From contig CAVTWD010000015.1 of assembly GCA_963738325.1 (NCBI GenBank), positions 62,001 to 126,000 of the forward strand: a stretch of DNA of 64,000 bases. Direction: 5' to 3'. This DNA is from CAVTWD01 sp963738325. Its GTDB lineage: Bacteria; Actinomycetota; Acidimicrobiia; Acidimicrobiales; Ilumatobacteraceae. A program made the position numbers and the translations under genes. Below the pieces are notes generated by a model. The model searched no databases. It was not told where the DNA came from and saw only the letters and a program-made list of their open reading frames with translations. Positions 1-8,978 of the stretch are shown here, piece after piece (the stretch's first letter is position 1; every line of letters starts with the position of its first letter).

Positions 1-703
1 GATGCTCGGCTCGGCTTGGGGCAGGTCGACGGCGAACTCCGTGCGGTGCCCGGGGAAGACGTGGGCGCTGAGCAGCACCGGCTTGCCGTCGGTGTCGCGC
101 GTCACCCGTTCGCAGTGCAACACGGGCGACCCGGGCGGGATGCCGAGGCGCCGCCGCGTCGGCGGGTTCGGCGGCCGCGGCCCCGATGGTCTGCGTGGCC
201 CCACCGAGCGGCACGGCCAGCAGCTCGTAGAACGGCGAACGCTCGACCGCGGCGCGCGAGAGACGCTCGGCCAGGGGCGCCGGGCACCACACGGTGACGA
301 GCGCGAACGGCTCTCCGTCGGCGAGGTTGACGCGCTTGACCCGCAGCACCCGGTCGCAGCCGAGGATCCTGCGCACCCGAGGGTCGGCGGGGACGAAGGC
401 GAACTCCAACACGTTGCGCTCGGGGTGCACACCGATCGCTTCGAGCTGGGCCTCGATCGTCGCCAGCCGCCCGAGGCTCTGGCGCAGCGGATCACCGGCC
501 ACGAACCAGCCGACCCCCTGGCGAGCGTCGAGCAGGCCGTCGTCGCGCAGGAGCTCCAGCGCCCGCCGGATCGTGACGCGGCTGGCGTGGTAGGCCACCT
601 GCAGCTCGGCCTCGCTCGGTAGCAGCCGGCCGGCCGGGAACTCGCCGCTCTCCACCCGCCGCCGCAGCGCGTCGGCGATCTCCCGGTAGCGGATGGTGCG
701 CAC
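1..703 (-). CDS. GntR-family regulator with UTRA domain (runs off window edge, one frame break)
   Basis: Predicted transcriptional repressor of the HutC-like GntR group. Reading leftward from a GTG at 703, the first ~70 residues form a winged helix-turn-helix (IRYREIADALRRRVESGEF, then PSEAEL, SRVTIRRALELL, and the wing RQGVGWFVAG). The rest is a UTRA-type ligand domain, ending with VLHCERVTRDTDGKPV and LLSAHVFPGHRTEF. The frame slips by one base near 150, inside a GCG-rich run; downstream UTRA sequence continues perfectly in another frame, so this is probably an assembly indel. The C-terminus lies outside the window. It sits ~22 nt downstream of the likely encapsulin stop on the same strand, so it may be the third gene of that operon. 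UTRA proteins usually sense small acids or sugars; the ligand cannot be told from sequence. Confidence 0.8.
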   Translation of the reverse strand, partial: MRTIRYREIADALRRRVESGEFPAGRLLPSEAELQVAYHASRVTIRRALELLRDDGLLDARQGVGWFVAGDPLRQSLGRLATIEAQLEAIGVHPERNVLEFAFVPADPRVRRILGCDRVLRVKRVNLADGEPFALVTVWCPAPLAERLSRAAVERSPFYELLAVPLGGATQTIGAAAAEPADAAAPRHPARVARVALRTGDARHRRQAGAAQRPRLPRAPHGVRRRPAPSRAEH

Positions 704-725
704 GGCCGCCCGACCCGCCCGCCCC

Positions 726-1563
726 TCAGCGCTTCCGTGTCGTCGCGCGCCGGGCGCCTGGCCTCGGCGACGATGGCCACAGCCGCCTCGGGCGTGAGGG
801 CGCGGAAGGTGACGGTCTCCTCCAGGAAGAGCCGGACCCGCTCGGCGTCGTGGTCGAGGTAGCCGATGGACAGATCCTCGCCGGTGGTGAGCTCGAAGTC
901 ACCACCCCGCAGGCTGAGCACCACCGCGCAGGCGACGGCTGGCGCCCAGACGATCGGCCCGTCGAGCAACAGGCGGACGTGATTCAGCACGGGATAGCCG
1001 CCGTAGGCCGTCTCGGTGACGCCCGTGTACGGATCGGGCCCGAGGGCGATGGCGTACGGCCCGCCGATGCCGGCTTCACGCAGCACGCCGATGGCTTGCG
1101 CCACCGCGGTGGGGAAGCGGTCGAAGTCGTCCGGCATCGGGATGGGCCGATGCGGGGTGGCCTCGGTGACGCCTTCGATGGCTCCCGGTCGGTAGCCGTT
1201 GAAGACGAGGTTGTCCTCGGCGAAGGCGATGCGACGCGACGCTTCGACGAGGGGGTCGAGGTCCGGGTCGGGCGCGCCGCGGTCGACGTCGTCGAGCACC
1301 GTGCGGGTGAGGGCGAACTCGGCCCGCAGCTCGATGAGCGGCTGGAGCCGCCGGGCGGCGGCGGAGGTCCCGGGCGCGGGTGTGTCGGCCAGCGGGGCGA
1401 CGCGTCCGAGGTCGACCGCAGAGTGCGTCCAGCCGAGCGGCCCCGCGAAGTCGACGACCTTACGGGCGCCGAGGAAGGTGGCGAGGCGGCCTCGGGCTTC
1501 GTCGTCGATGACCGCCCAGGCCGTCTCGGTGATCGGCGCGATCTCCCGGTAGAGGTGGTTCAC
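726..1563 (-). CDS. Encapsulin nanocompartment shell protein (family 1, linocin M18-like)
   Basis: HK97-fold protein that self-assembles into an icosahedral shell and packages cargo enzymes. The translation from GTG 1563 is collinear with family 1 encapsulins: N-terminal LYREIAPITETAWAVIDDEA, then KVVDFAGPLGWTHSAVDLGR, the middle block FAEDNLVFNGYRPGAIEGV, and the C-terminal hallmark GEDLSIGYLDHDAERVRLF followed by EETVTFRALTPEAAVAI. Length ~275-280 residues is normal. The GTG start overlaps the TGA of the cargo gene (GTGA), implying translational coupling. No stop occurs in this frame before the window edge; a TGA at 728-726 lies one base out of frame exactly where the family should end, so a small indel near 730-770 is likely. 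That makes the last ~10 residues and the end coordinate uncertain. The fold assignment is secure. Confidence 0.9.
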
Positions 1564-1934
1564 TCCGTCACCCCCGGCTTCAGGCTGCCCAGGCCGAGCG
1601 AGCCGCTGGTCGCAGCGGCGGGCCCTCCGCTGGCTTCGGCGGCGGCCTCGACCGCCACGATGTCCCCGGTCGTGAAGAGGTACGTGCGCAGGTGGCCGTC
1701 GAAGATGGGGTCGTGGCGCCGCAGCCATTCGATCGTCATGGCCGCGTGCTCCTTCTCCTCGTCGCGGTTGTGGCCGAGGACGGCGGCCAGAGAGTCGTCG
1801 GCTGTGGCGTCGACCCGCTGCGAGTACCAGTCCACGGCCTCGAGCTCTTCCTTGATGGAGGTGAGCGCGCGGTGGAGATCGATCGTGGAGCCCGACAGCT
1901 TCCCTTCGTCCTCGTGCAGGCCGTCGCTCGCCAT
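1560..1934 (-). CDS. Encapsulated ferritin-like protein (EncFtn), encapsulin cargo
   Basis: Ferroxidase cargo that oxidises Fe(II) and feeds iron into the encapsulin shell. The 124-residue protein carries the EncFtn signature: LHRALTSIKEELEAVDWYSQR (Glu and Trp-Tyr of the ferroxidase helix) and HNRDEEKEHAAMTIEWLRR (EExxH metal ligands), then the conserved RTYLFT. In this family two subunits create each di-iron site. After an Ala/Gly-rich linker the C-terminus ends in GSLGLGSLKPGVTE, matching the cargo-loading peptide pattern (LxxGSL) that docks into encapsulin, so cargo targeting is directly visible. ATG 1934 was chosen because AAAGGG lies 6-7 nt upstream; an upstream start at 1958 adds eight poorly conserved residues. 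It is the first gene of the operon and is transcribed divergently from aconitase. Confidence 0.92.
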   Translation of the reverse strand: MASDGLHEDEGKLSGSTIDLHRALTSIKEELEAVDWYSQRVDATADDSLAAVLGHNRDEEKEHAAMTIEWLRRHDPIFDGHLRTYLFTTGDIVAVEAAAEASGGPAAATSGSLGLGSLKPGVTE

Positions 1935-2040
1935 GAACACCCTTTCTGGACTCGCCACTTGCTTCGGATCGTGCCGGGTCGGACACTACCTGCGCCCGGC
2001 AGAGGCGAAACCTGCCGAACTTCTGGCGGACTTCCGGTGA

Positions 2041-2059
2041 CAACTTGTCTGCAACTTGT
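2041..2059 (+). promoter_or_regulatory. Tandem direct repeat CAACTTGT, candidate operator between EncFtn and aconitase
   Basis: The octamer CAACTTGT occurs at 2041-2048 and again at 2052-2059, an 11-bp period that places both copies on the same face of the helix. It lies in the divergent interval between the encapsulated ferritin gene and aconitase, an iron-sulfur enzyme. An iron- or redox-responsive regulator binding here is an inference; no known box was recognised. Confidence 0.35.
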
Positions 2060-2114
2060 ATTAGACTGAGAGCGAAGCCGAATCAGAGCGAGCACTCGAC
2101 CGAAAGGGGACAGC

Positions 2115-4393
2115 ATGGCCGTGACCGCAGGAACACCCATCGAGCTCGTCGAGCGCGTGTACGCCACGCTTCTCGACCGGTTGGCGATCGGGCGGCGCCG
2201 CCTCGGGCGCGGACTCACCCTCACCGAGAAGATCCTCCTCAACCATCTCGACGATCCGGAGGGTCAGGGGCTCGAGCGGGGACGGAGCTACGCAGACTTC
2301 CGGCCGGACCGCGTCGCCATGCAAGACGCCACCGCGCAGATGGCCCTCCTGCAGTTCATGACCGCGGGCCTGGCCGAGGTGGCGGTGCCGAGCACGGTGC
2401 ACTGCGACCACTTGATCCAAGCTCGGGCAGGCGCCGACATCGACCTCAAGTTCGCGCTCGACATCAACAGCGAGGTGTACGAGTTCCTGCGCTCGGTCTC
2501 CGCGAAATATGGCATCGGCTTCTGGAAGCCCGGCAGCGGGATCATCCACCAGGTCGTGCTCGAGCACTACGCCTTCCCCGGCGGGATGATGATCGGCACC
2601 GACAGCCACACCCCCAACGCCGGAGGGCTCGGCATGGTGGCCATCGGCGTGGGTGGCGCGGACGCGGTCGACGTGATGACGGGGTTCCCGTTCAACGTGC
2701 GCTGGCCCAAGGTGATCGGCGTCCACTTGACAGGTTCGTTGTCGGGTTGGTCGGCGCCGAAGGATGTCATCCTTCGCGTGGCCGAGATCCTCACCGTGGC
2801 CGGTGGCACGGGCGCCATCGTCGAGTACTTCGGTCCCGGCGCCGATTCCATCAGCGCCACGGGGAAGGCGACGATCTGCAACATGGGCGCCGAGATCGGC
2901 GCCACCACGTCGGTGTTCCCGTTCGACGACAACATGGTCGCCTACCTCAAGGCGACGGGACGCGAAGCGATCGCCGATGCCGCCACGAAGGTGGTCGCCG
3001 ACCTCCGGCCCGACGACACCGTCGTCGCAGATCCCGCCTCGGCCTACGACCGCGTGGTCGAGATCGACCTCGACACCCTGCGGCCACTGATCAACGGGCC
3101 CGACAGCCCCGACCTCGCCCATCCCGTGAGCGAGCGTAGGGGCGTGGGCGAAGGAGCACGGTGTGCCGGTCGAGGTCAGCTCCGCCTTGATCGGGTCGTG
3201 CACGAACTCGTCTTACGAGGACATCACGCGCGCCGCGTCGATCGCCCGCCAGGCCGCGGCCAAGGGGTTGCGGGCCCGGACGCAGCTGCTCATCACGCCT
3301 GGTTCCGAGCAGGTGCGGGCCACCATCGAGCGCGATGGCCTCCTGGCCGACCTCGAGGCCATCGGCGGCGAGGTGCTCGCCAACGCCTGCGGACCGTGCA
3401 TCGGGCAGTGGGAGCGCACCGACCTCGACCCGTCGAAGGTCAACACGATCGTCAACAGCTACAACCGCAACTTCCCGAAGCGCAACGACGGCAACGCCAA
3501 CACCAAGGCGTTCGTCACGTCGCCCGACGTGGTGATCGCGTACGCCCTGTCGGGCACGCTGGAGTTCGACCCCGTGTCCGACACGCTCCGCAACGACGAC
3601 GGGGTGGAGGTCACGCTCGACCCGCCGGTCGGTGAGATCCTCCCGGCCAGGGGCTTCGACCCCGGGCAGAGCGGGTTCCTCGCTCCCCCGGCCGACGGCT
3701 CGGGCGTCTCCGTGGTCGTCGACCCGGCGAGCGAACGCCTCCAGCTCCTCGATGCCTTCCCGGCCTGGGACGGTGGGGACTACCAAGAGCTCCCCGTGCT
3801 CATGAAGGCGCGGGGCAAGTGCACGACGGATCACATCTCGGCCGCGGGGAAATGGCTGACCTACCGCGGCCACCTCGAGAACATCTCGGGCAATCTCTTC
3901 CTCGGCGTGGTCAACGCCTTCACGGGTGCGGTCGGGGAAGGCAAGGACCACCGCGACGGAGGCACTCGTTCGTACCCCGACATCGCGAAGGGCTACTCCG
4001 AGGCGGGCATCGCCTGGTGCGCGGTGGGCGACCAGAACTACGGCGAAGGGTCCTCGCGTGAGCACGCCGCGATGGAGCCGCGGTTCCGCAACGGCCGCGT
4101 GATCTTCGCCCGGTCCTTCGCCCGCATCCACGAGACGAACCTCAAGAAGCAGGGGCTGCTGCCGCTGACGTTCTCCGACCCGGCCACCTACGACCTGATC
4201 GACGAGGAGGATCGGATCTCGGTGCTCGGCCTGGCCGATCTGGCCCCGGACGTGCCCGTGCGCTGCAAGATCCACAAGCCCGACGGCACGACCGTCGACT
4301 TCGAGTGCACCCACACGTTCTCACCAGAGCAGATCGAGTGGTTCCAGCGCCGGCTCGGCGCTCAACATCATCCGCGGCCGCGCCGGACGTTAA
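2115..4393 (+). CDS. acn: Aconitate hydratase (two frame breaks)
   Basis: Isomerises citrate to isocitrate via cis-aconitate in the TCA cycle, using a [4Fe-4S] cluster. The protein (~759 residues, the usual size) is of the mitochondrial-type aconitase group: GTDSHTPNAGGLGM and TICNMGAEIGATTSVFPFD in the first half, then SALIGSCTNSSYED (cluster Cys), NACGPCIGQW (the other two cluster Cys), KCTTDHISAAGKW and EGSSREHAAMEPR (substrate Arg). Start ATG 2115 follows GAAAGGGGA. The reading frame breaks near 3140 (between AHPVSE and AWAKEHG) and near 4350 (before the C-terminal AGSALNIIRGRAGR, TAA at 4391-4393). All catalytic segments are present, so the breaks look like sequence errors. With gltA (7699) and icd (14522) it makes this a TCA-enriched region. 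Confidence 0.95.
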
Positions 4394-4405
4394 GGAGCCG
4401 GCCGA

Positions 4406-4489
4406 GCGAAGCTCCAAGGATGAGGGTTCCCAGGGGCTCTTCGCGCGGAGCTCGGTCCGGCTTGGCCGGTCGAGGCGAAGCTCCAAGGA
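4406..4489. repeat. Two copies of a 15-nt repeat after aconitase
   Basis: GCGAAGCTCCAAGGA occurs at 4406-4420 and 4475-4489, each preceded by a GC-rich GGYCGAG and followed by a degenerate GTTYCCA ten bases on. The 69-bp period in a non-coding gap suggests an intergenic repeat; no protein frame fits it. Confidence 0.5.
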
Positions 4490-4502
4490 GGGCGTTTCCA
4501 AG

Positions 4503-4528
4503 CGGGGAAGCTCTGCTTCTCCCCTTTT
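4503..4528. terminator. Rho-independent terminator downstream of aconitase
   Basis: GGGGAAGC and GCTTCTCCCC pair across a TCT loop with one bulge and are followed by TTTT, fitting an intrinsic terminator for the plus-strand aconitase gene. The minus-strand HAD/PlsC gene ends at 4534, so the stem may serve both convergent genes. Confidence 0.6.
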
Positions 4529-4533
4529 GACTC

Positions 4534-5969
4534 TCAATCCGTCCCCGGGCGGCGGTGAAGCTCGGCGTCGGGGTCGCCCTTGTACCCGGGCGGCAAGGTG
4601 AGGGCGAGCTCCGCAGCGGTGGGCTCGTGGTGCTTGTGGGCCTCCGGCGGAAGGAGGTCGGCGATCGCCTCCATGATCCGCTCGGTGTCCTTGTCGATGC
4701 TCTTGTACTTGAGGTCCACCGGTGGCCCGACTCGCACCGTGATGAGCGGCGGGCTCGTGACGTTCGTGATGTTCGGCAGGCGACTGCGGCGCGGCCACAC
4801 CTTCTCGGTGCCCCAGAGGCCCATGGGGATCACCGGGACATGGGTGAGATGGGCGAGCCGGGCGGCCCCCCAGCGGCCCTTCAGCTTGGGATCGAAGAAC
4901 GCCTTGCCCCTCGGGATCGTGCCTTGAGGCATGAGCGCCACCATCTGCCCGGCCTCCAGCGCGGCCGCCGCTTCGCGAAGCGGATCGTCGCTGCCCGTCC
5001 CCCGATCGACACGGATGCCGCCCATGGCTCGGGCCAGCGGCCCGATGACCGGGGCGTCGAACACCTCCTTCTTGCCGAGGAAGCGCGCCGGGCGCCCGAC
5101 CTGCGCGAATCGCCAGGGTCATGGCGGCGGCGTCGAAATACGACCGGTGGTTGGCCACCAGGATGACGCCGGCCCGATCGAGGCACGCGATCGGTGCCCT
5201 TGATGTCGAAACGGGCGTACGGCATGAGCTCTGGGCGGGAGAAGAGCATGCCCAACCGCTGGGGCTCGACGTTGAGGAGGGGGATCTTGGGCACGCCGGC
5301 GGGCACGTCAAGGTGAAGGCGGGGCCATCGACGGGCGGTAGCCATGACCATCATCCTCGGGTCAGGGTTCACGACCACGGGGTGACCGACGGCCGCGAGC
5401 AGCGGGGTGTCGTAGAAGCTGTCCGAGTAGAACCAGCTCTCGGCCAAGTCGACGCCGTGCTCCTTGGCCCACTGCCGCACCGCGTCCCGCTTCCCGTTGG
5501 CCCACACGAACGGCCCCACGATGCTTCCGTCGTAGGTGCCATCGGGGTTGACGCCGTAGCGGGTAGCCACCACGTCGTCGAAACCGAGCTCGTCGGCCAG
5601 CGGCTTCACCAGATCGAACGGCGTCGTGGTGGCGAGCACGAGGAGCCGTCCCGCTGGCGCGGTGCTCGGTGAACAGGCCCTTGGCGTACGGCTGGATCAT
5701 GCCCACCAGCACCTCGGCAGCCTCCCCTGCCGCGGCCTGCACCGCGGCCCGCGGGCGACCGCGTCGACAACGACGCCGCCTGGCGGGCCAGCGCCATCGA
5801 CGGGATGCGTCTCGCCCACCGTGTTGAACAGCCGGTAGAGCGCGTTCTCGCCCGGGAAGGCACGGCCGGTCACCACGCCGGCCTTCCGGAGCGCCTCGCT
5901 CAGGACGGGGCCACTCGCCCCGGACAGCAGGGTTCGATCAAGGTCGAAGAAAGCGGCACCGATGACCAT
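4534..5969 (-). CDS. Bifunctional HAD-IB phosphatase / PlsC 1-acylglycerol-3-phosphate acyltransferase (heavily frame-broken)
   Basis: Predicted two-domain phospholipid enzyme, as found in actinobacteria. The N-terminal half is a HAD-IB phosphatase: FFDLDRTLLSG (DxDxT nucleophile motif) just after ATG 5969, later SWFYSDSFYDTPLLAAVG and HPVVVNPDP. The C-terminal half is an acyltransferase: ILVANHRSYFDAAAMTLA (NHxxxxD catalytic motif), GGIRVDRGTG, ALMPQGTIPRG, and HVPVIPMGLWGTEKVWPR. Combined length ~478 residues agrees with full-length fusions. At least five frame breaks occur (near 5813, 5760, 5655, 5195 and 5105), yet domain order and spacing are unbroken. The C-terminal tail is rich in His/Pro/Glu. 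It would act at the membrane on lysophosphatidate. Confidence 0.85.
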
Positions 5970-6048
5970 GGTCGCACCGTAGTCCTCCACCACGGACCAC
6001 GGCCCGAGGCACGCGTCGAACCGGGCTCGTGCGACTCCCGACGGGGAA

Positions 6049-6075
6049 AGGCCCTGGTTGGGGGAACCAGGGCCT
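6049..6075. promoter_or_regulatory. Perfect 11-bp hairpin between divergent genes
   Basis: AGGCCCTGGTT (6049-6059) and AACCAGGGCCT (6065-6075) are exact reverse complements around a five-G loop. The element lies 80 bp upstream of the HAD/PlsC start (minus) and 193 bp upstream of the carboxyltransferase start (plus). It has no T-tract, so a leader structure or operator is as likely as a terminator. The rest of 5970-6267 shows no gene. Confidence 0.45.
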
Positions 6076-6267
6076 CTCAACCCAGGAGCCCACGCGATCG
6101 GGGGAATCGCATTGCGGACCCCGAGACGATGTGGGCCTTGGGGGTGGCGCCACGTCGTTCTTGTGAAAGTATGCACGATTTCGCTGTCTCGCACAACCCT
6201 TTGTTACCGACAAGTATCCTGACCTGGACGAACGAGACGGGGGCGCCCGGCTCGTAGGCTCCGGACG

Positions 6268-7616
6268 ATGCCCCCGGTCGGGTTACGGGTCCGCACTCCC
6301 GGCGCTGTCAGCGTGGCCGTGGGCGAGATCGGCGGCCGGTCGGCCGTGGTGGTGGAGATCGAGGCCAGCGAGCATCTGGGCGCGCTGTCGTCGATCGCCT
6401 CGGAGAGCCTCGAGCTGGCCGCCCGCCTGGCGCGGGCCGAACGCCTCCCGCTCGTGGTGATCCTCGCGTCGAGCGGCGCCGACCTCACCGAGGGTATGGC
6501 CGCGCTCCATGGCTGGGGACTGGCCGCTCGTGCCCTGGCCGACTGCTCCGGCATCGTGCCCGTGCTGATGTCCGTCACGGGCCCGGCGGTGTCGGGCCCG
6601 GCGCTGCTGCTCGGCCTCGCCGACCACGTCGTGATGACCGAGTCGGCCTACGCGTTCGTCAGCGGCCCGACATGGTCGCCGAGTTCACCGGCGTCCAGGT
6701 CGACAACGAGCGAGCTCGGGGGGCGCGCACCGCGCACGCCCGCTACACCGGCGTGGCGTCGCTCGTCGTGCACGACGACGAGGCGGCCCGGGAGGCGCGT
6801 CGGCGACCTCCTCGCCTACCTCCCGCCGCACAACGACGCCGAACCCCCGCGTGGCCGCACCGACGACCCGCCCGACCGCCTGACGCCCGAGGCGGGGGTG
6901 CTGTTGCCGCCGGCGCCGACTGGCAGCTACGACGTCCGCGCCGTGATCGCGAGCGGTGGCCGACGAGGCGAGCTTGCTCGAGCTGCGCGCCCGCTGGGCC
7001 CCGAACCTCGTCACCGCGTTCGCCACGATCGCCGGCCGGCCCGTCGGCATGCGTCGCGAACCAGCCGCTCGCCATCGCCGGCACCCTCGACATCCCGGCG
7101 TCGCAGAAGGGCGCCCGTTTCGTCGCCTTCTGCGACGCCTTCAACCTGCCGATCATCACCCTGGTCGACACCCCGGGCTTCTACCCCGGCAAGGACCTCG
7201 AGTGGCGGGGGATGATCCGCCACGGCGCCCAGCTCGTCTTCGCCTACGCCCGCGCCACGGTGCCCCGCGATCTGCGTGATCCTGCGCAAGTCCTATGGCG
7301 GCGCCTACATCGTCATGGACTCGAAGACGATGGGCAACGACCTCTGCCTGGCCTGGCCCGGCGCCGAGCTGGCGGTCATGGGGGCGAAAGGTGCGGTCGA
7401 GATCCTGCACCGGCGGGCAGCGCCGGAGGAGCGGGCGCGGCGCGAGGCCGACTACGAGGAGCGCCTCCTCAACCCGTACATCGCCGCCGAGCGGGGCTAC
7501 GTCGACGCCGTGATCGACCCCGCCGAGACCCGTCGCGAGGTCGCGCAGGCGCTCGAGCTGCTCGCCGCAAGCGGGAGCGGCTCGTCGCCCGCAAGCACGA
7601 CAACTCGCCGCTCTGA
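6268..7616 (+). CDS. Acyl-CoA carboxylase carboxyltransferase-type protein (about six frame breaks)
   Basis: Crotonase-fold carboxyltransferase of the PccB/AccD family, which moves CO2 between carboxybiotin and an acyl-CoA. Seen in order across three frames: VTGPAVSGPALLLGLADHVV, MVAEFTGVQV, ARYTGVASLVVHD, VGDLLAYLPPHNDAEPP, PAPTGSYDVRAVI, APNLVTAFATIAGRPVG, VANQPLAIAGTLDIPASQKG, ITLVDTPGFYPGKDLEWRGM, LRKSYGGAYIVMDSKTMG, NPYIAAERGYVDAVIDP and the family's final KRERLVARKHDNSPL. Breaks lie near 6670, 6790, 6950, 7055, 7268 and 7570. About 449 residues were expected, which is normal for this actinobacterial subgroup. No biotin carboxylase or biotin-carrier gene is in the window. The specific acyl-CoA is not determinable. 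Confidence 0.85.
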
Positions 7617-7698
7617 TCCGAGGTGAGGTCGAAGTGGGACGCCGGTGTCCCGGCCGATAGTGTCCACATCCGGGTGTGCCGACCGAAAGGGGAGCCAG

Positions 7699-8967
7699 GT
7701 GCCTGACACCATCACCATCATCGACAACCGCACCGGAAAGAAGGTCACCGTCCCCATCGACAACGGTGTGTTCCCGTCGTCCGCCCTCCGGGAGCTCGAC
7801 CCGGACCTGCGGATGTACGACCCCGCGTTCCTGTCGACCGCGGCCTGTGCATCCGCCATCACCTACCTCGACGGCGACGCCGGCATCCTGCGCTACCGCG
7901 GTTACCCGATCGAGCAGCTCGCCGAGCAGTCGACCTACCTCGAGGTCGCGTACCTCCTGCTCAACGGCGAGCTGCCCGACGCGGCGCAGCTCGCGGAGTG
8001 GACCTACGACGTCACCCACCACACGTTCATCCACGAGAACGTGCGCAAGCGGTTCATGGAGGGCTTCCACTACGACGCCCACCCGATGGGCATGCTCGTA
8101 TCGGCCGTCGCCGCCCTCTCCACGTTCTACCCCGAGGCCAAGGACATCTTCGACACCGACAACCGGGACAAGCAGATCCTGCGCCTGATCGCCAAGATGC
8201 CCACGCTCGCGGCCTGCTGCCACCGCTTCAGCGTCGGGATGCCGTTCGTGTATCCCGACAACAAGCTGTCCTTCACCGGCAACTTCCTCAACATGATGTG
8301 GAAGGTCGGCGAGTACGAGCTCGACCCCGTCCTCGAGCGGGCGCTCGACGTCCTGTTCATCCTCCACGCCGACCACGAGCAGAACTGCGGCACCACCGCC
8401 ATGCGCGTGGTCGGCTCGGCCCACGCCGACCCCTACTCCGCGTGCGCGGCCGCGGCGGCGGCGCTGTACGGGCCGCTGCACGGCGGCGCCAACGAGCAGG
8501 TCGTGCGCATGCTCACCGAGATCGGCTCGATCGACAACGTGCCCGCGTTCGTCGAGGACGTGAAGGCCGGCAAGGGCCGACTCATGGGCTTCGGCCACCG
8601 CGTCTACAAGAACTACGACCCCCGCGCCACGATCATCAAGCGCACCGCCGACGAGGTCTTCGAGGTCACGGGCAGGAACCCGCTGCTCGACATCGCGCTG
8701 AAGCTCGAAGAGGCCGCCCTCTCCGACGACTACTTCAAATCACGCAAGCTCTACCCGAACGTCGACTTCTACTCGGGCCTCATCTACCAGGCGATGGGCT
8801 TCCCGATGGAGATGTTCACGGTGCTGTTCGCCATCCCCCGCACGGCGGGCTGGCTGGCGCACTGGGAGGAGCTGCTCGCCGACAAGGACCAGAAGATCGC
8901 CCGGCCCCGCCAGGCATACAGCGGCGCTGAGTTGCGCGATTACGTGCCGCTCGCATCCCGTCAGTAA
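7699..8967 (+). CDS. gltA: Citrate synthase
   Basis: Condenses acetyl-CoA and oxaloacetate to citrate, the first TCA step. The intact 422-residue protein is a type II citrate synthase: N-terminal domain with GILRYRGYPIEQLAE, catalytic HADHEQNCGTTAMR, LYGPLHGGANEQVVRML, MGFGHRVYKNYDPRA and the C-terminal YSGLIYQAMGFP and IPRTAGWLAHWEE. Start GTG 7699 was chosen because CGACCGAAAGGGGA lies 5 nt upstream; the same 14-mer precedes aconitase. An upstream in-frame start at 7645 would add 18 residues without family support. Confidence 0.97.
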   Translation: MPDTITIIDNRTGKKVTVPIDNGVFPSSALRELDPDLRMYDPAFLSTAACASAITYLDGDAGILRYRGYPIEQLAEQSTYLEVAYLLLNGELPDAAQLAEWTYDVTHHTFIHENVRKRFMEGFHYDAHPMGMLVSAVAALSTFYPEAKDIFDTDNRDKQILRLIAKMPTLAACCHRFSVGMPFVYPDNKLSFTGNFLNMMWKVGEYELDPVLERALDVLFILHADHEQNCGTTAMRVVGSAHADPYSACAAAAAALYGPLHGGANEQVVRMLTEIGSIDNVPAFVEDVKAGKGRLMGFGHRVYKNYDPRATIIKRTADEVFEVTGRNPLLDIALKLEEAALSDDYFKSRKLYPNVDFYSGLIYQAMGFPMEMFTVLFAIPRTAGWLAHWEELLADKDQKIARPRQAYSGAELRDYVPLASRQ

Positions 8968-8978
8968 CGGCTTCTCCG

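Noticed and set aside
850..2040. Plus-strand open frame over the encapsulin locus
   Set aside because: The minus strand gives encapsulin and EncFtn with strong family motifs; the plus-strand frame has no recognisable sequence.
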